From Bacteroidales bacterium UBA1237 (GTDB taxonomy: Bacteria; Bacteroidota; Bacteroidia; Bacteroidales; UBA932): 16,195 nt of DNA. Below the pieces are notes generated by a model, which saw only the letters and a program-made list of their open reading frames with translations, had not been told where the DNA came from and made no database searches. The stretch spans positions 1,397-17,591 of the forward strand of contig DBWN01000178.1 of the NCBI GenBank assembly GCA_002308935.1, given 5' to 3'. A program made the translations under genes and the position numbers. Shown here piece by piece: positions 14,886 through 16,195 of this stretch; the stretch's first letter is position 1; the number at the start of each line of letters is the position of its first letter.

Positions 14886-16195
14886 ATGAAAAGAATCGCA
14901 CTGCTTATCTTCGCAGCCGTCCTTCCGCTCCTCCCGATGAGAGCAGATGAAGGAATGTGGCTGCCCGCCCTTATTTCACAGAGAATAGCCGACATGCAGG
15001 CAAAAGGGTTCAAGCTCTCCGCTGAAGACGTCTACAGCATAAACCAGGCTTCCCTCAAGGACGCCGTCGTCCTTTTCGGAGGCGGATGTACCGGAGAGGT
15101 CGTCTCGGACGAAGGTCTGCTCTTCACCAACCACCACTGCGGTTACAGTTACATCCAGAGGCACTCAAGCGTTGAGCACGACTATCTTAAGGACGGTTTC
15201 TGGGCGATGTCCAGGGACGAGGAACTTCCCAACAGAGGACTAACCGTGAGTTTCCTTGACCATATGGAGGAAGTCACCTCGGCAGTACTAAAGGGATACT
15301 CCCCTTCTATGACAGAAAGCGAGAGGGAGGATCTGGTGAGAAAGAACTCTTCCGAACTCATAAGGCAGGCGACAGCTGACGGCAAAGGTCTCAGGGCCAG
15401 CGTCGAGGCTCTTTTCTACGGCAACCAGTACTACCTGTTCGTTTACAGGGTGTACAGGGATGTACGTCTTGTAGGCGCTCCCCCGTCCTCCATCGGAAAG
15501 TTCGGAGGAGACACCGACAACTGGATGTGGCCCCGCCACACCGGTGACTTCTCCATTTTCAGGATCTACGCCGACAAGGACAACAACCCCGCCGACTATT
15601 CGGAGGACAATGTCCCCTACCGCCCCAAGAAATCCTTCACCATTTCAAGAGCGGGAGTCAAGAACGGTGACTTCACTTTCGTATACGGATGCCCCGGAAG
15701 TACGAAGGAGTATGTAATGTCCGATGAGGTCAAGTACGTATCCGAGGTTTCGGATCCCCAGAAGATAGCCCTCCGCACCAAGAGGCTCGACATTATGAAG
15801 AAATACATGGACGCTGACCAGGCCGTCCGTATCCAGTATTCATCCAAATACGCCAATGTCTCCAACGCCTGGAAGAAATGGCAGGGAGAGGCAAAGGGTA
15901 TAATCAAGATGAAGACCGTCCAGTCCAAGAAAGACTATGAGCGCAGGTTCCGCCAGTGGGCGAAGGGAACCCGTTACGACGGACTTCTGGACAAATTGGA
16001 GAGCCTCTACGCTGAAAGGTTCCCCAAATACCTAGGTTATGAGTATTATACGGAGACCGCCCGCACCATAGAGATACTCTCTCTCGCTTCTTCTGTAAAG
16101 AACGCCCTCGGCAGCAACCCTTCCAACGTCAAGAGCCTAGCTGAATCCTTCTTCAAGGATTACTACCAGCCGATTGACGAGGAGATATTCACCGC
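14886..16195 (+). CDS. S46 family dipeptidyl-peptidase (DPP7/DPP11 type), N-terminal part, 3' end outside the window
   Basis: 436 complete codons are visible; full S46 proteins are about 700-720 residues, so the C-terminal 40 percent is missing. Signal peptide about 1-20, mature start DEGMWLP as is typical of the family, so it is exported to the periplasm. The chymotrypsin-fold half shows TNHHCGY with the catalytic His at 84, and DNWMWPRHTGDF with the catalytic Asp at 221. The nucleophilic Ser lies beyond the window. S46 enzymes remove dipeptides from the N-terminus of oligopeptides for amino-acid use. DPP7 (hydrophobic P1) and DPP11 (acidic P1) differ at a C-terminal residue that is not visible here, so the subtype is open. 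A segment around 268-275 reads YGCPGST, where relatives I know usually have GFPG or GYPG. No SD sequence is evident before the ATG, as usual in Bacteroidota. It has its own promoter and is probably not part of the PUL. Confidence 0.93.
   Translation, partial: MKRIALLIFAAVLPLLPMRADEGMWLPALISQRIADMQAKGFKLSAEDVYSINQASLKDAVVLFGGGCTGEVVSDEGLLFTNHHCGYSYIQRHSSVEHDYLKDGFWAMSRDEELPNRGLTVSFLDHMEEVTSAVLKGYSPSMTESEREDLVRKNSSELIRQATADGKGLRASVEALFYGNQYYLFVYRVYRDVRLVGAPPSSIGKFGGDTDNWMWPRHTGDFSIFRIYADKDNNPADYSEDNVPYRPKKSFTISRAGVKNGDFTFVYGCPGSTKEYVMSDEVKYVSEVSDPQKIALRTKRLDIMKKYMDADQAVRIQYSSKYANVSNAWKKWQGEAKGIIKMKTVQSKKDYERRFRQWAKGTRYDGLLDKLESLYAERFPKYLGYEYYTETARTIEILSLASSVKNALGSNPSNVKSLAESFFKDYYQPIDEEIFT

Overview
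The window looks like chromosomal DNA of a Bacteroidota, most likely a gut or rumen-type Bacteroidales. The evidence is a SusC/SusD pair, a hybrid two-component system fused to an AraC domain, a DUF4249 lipoprotein beside a TonB-dependent receptor, an S46 dipeptidyl-peptidase, many lipobox signal peptides, and promoter elements of the Bacteroidota TAnnTTTG type instead of E. coli -10/-35 boxes. Genus or family cannot be fixed from this sequence alone.

Layout. (1) 1-1934, plus strand: the 3' part of a TonB-dependent outer-membrane receptor, followed 5 bp later by a DUF4249 surface-type lipoprotein. These form the end of one transport operon. (2) 1935-2055: a convergent intergenic region with a hairpin whose U-rich tail faces the minus strand. 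(3) 2056-10744, minus strand: a four-gene operon read from right to left, made of a SusC-like TonB receptor, a SusD-like lipoprotein, a GH78 alpha-L-rhamnosidase lipoprotein and a lipoprotein of unknown function with two internal repeats. (4) 10745-10913: a 169-bp divergent control region. (5) 10914-14771, plus strand: a hybrid two-component system regulator (sensor beta-propeller, histidine kinase, receiver, AraC). (6) 14772-14885: a promoter and leader hairpin for (7) 14886-16195+, the N-terminal part of an S46 family dipeptidyl-peptidase cut by the window edge.

How the genes probably work together: regions 3 to 5 form a compact polysaccharide utilisation locus (PUL). A rhamnose-containing glycan or glycoside would be captured by the SusD-like protein, possibly with help from the unknown lipoprotein, and imported by the SusC-like channel. 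The lipid-anchored GH78 enzyme would remove terminal alpha-L-rhamnose. A breakdown product sensed in the periplasm by the hybrid regulator would switch on the divergent operon. The GH78 is the only glycoside hydrolase seen, so the substrate may be small or simple, or other enzymes lie elsewhere. The receptor/DUF4249 pair and the S46 peptidase are probably separate functions (unknown ligand uptake and peptide catabolism).

The least explained items are the duplicated-domain lipoprotein, an approximately 85-residue insert in the rhamnosidase, and the nested repeats in the divergent control region. No RNA genes, insertion sequences, CRISPR arrays or prophage genes were seen.
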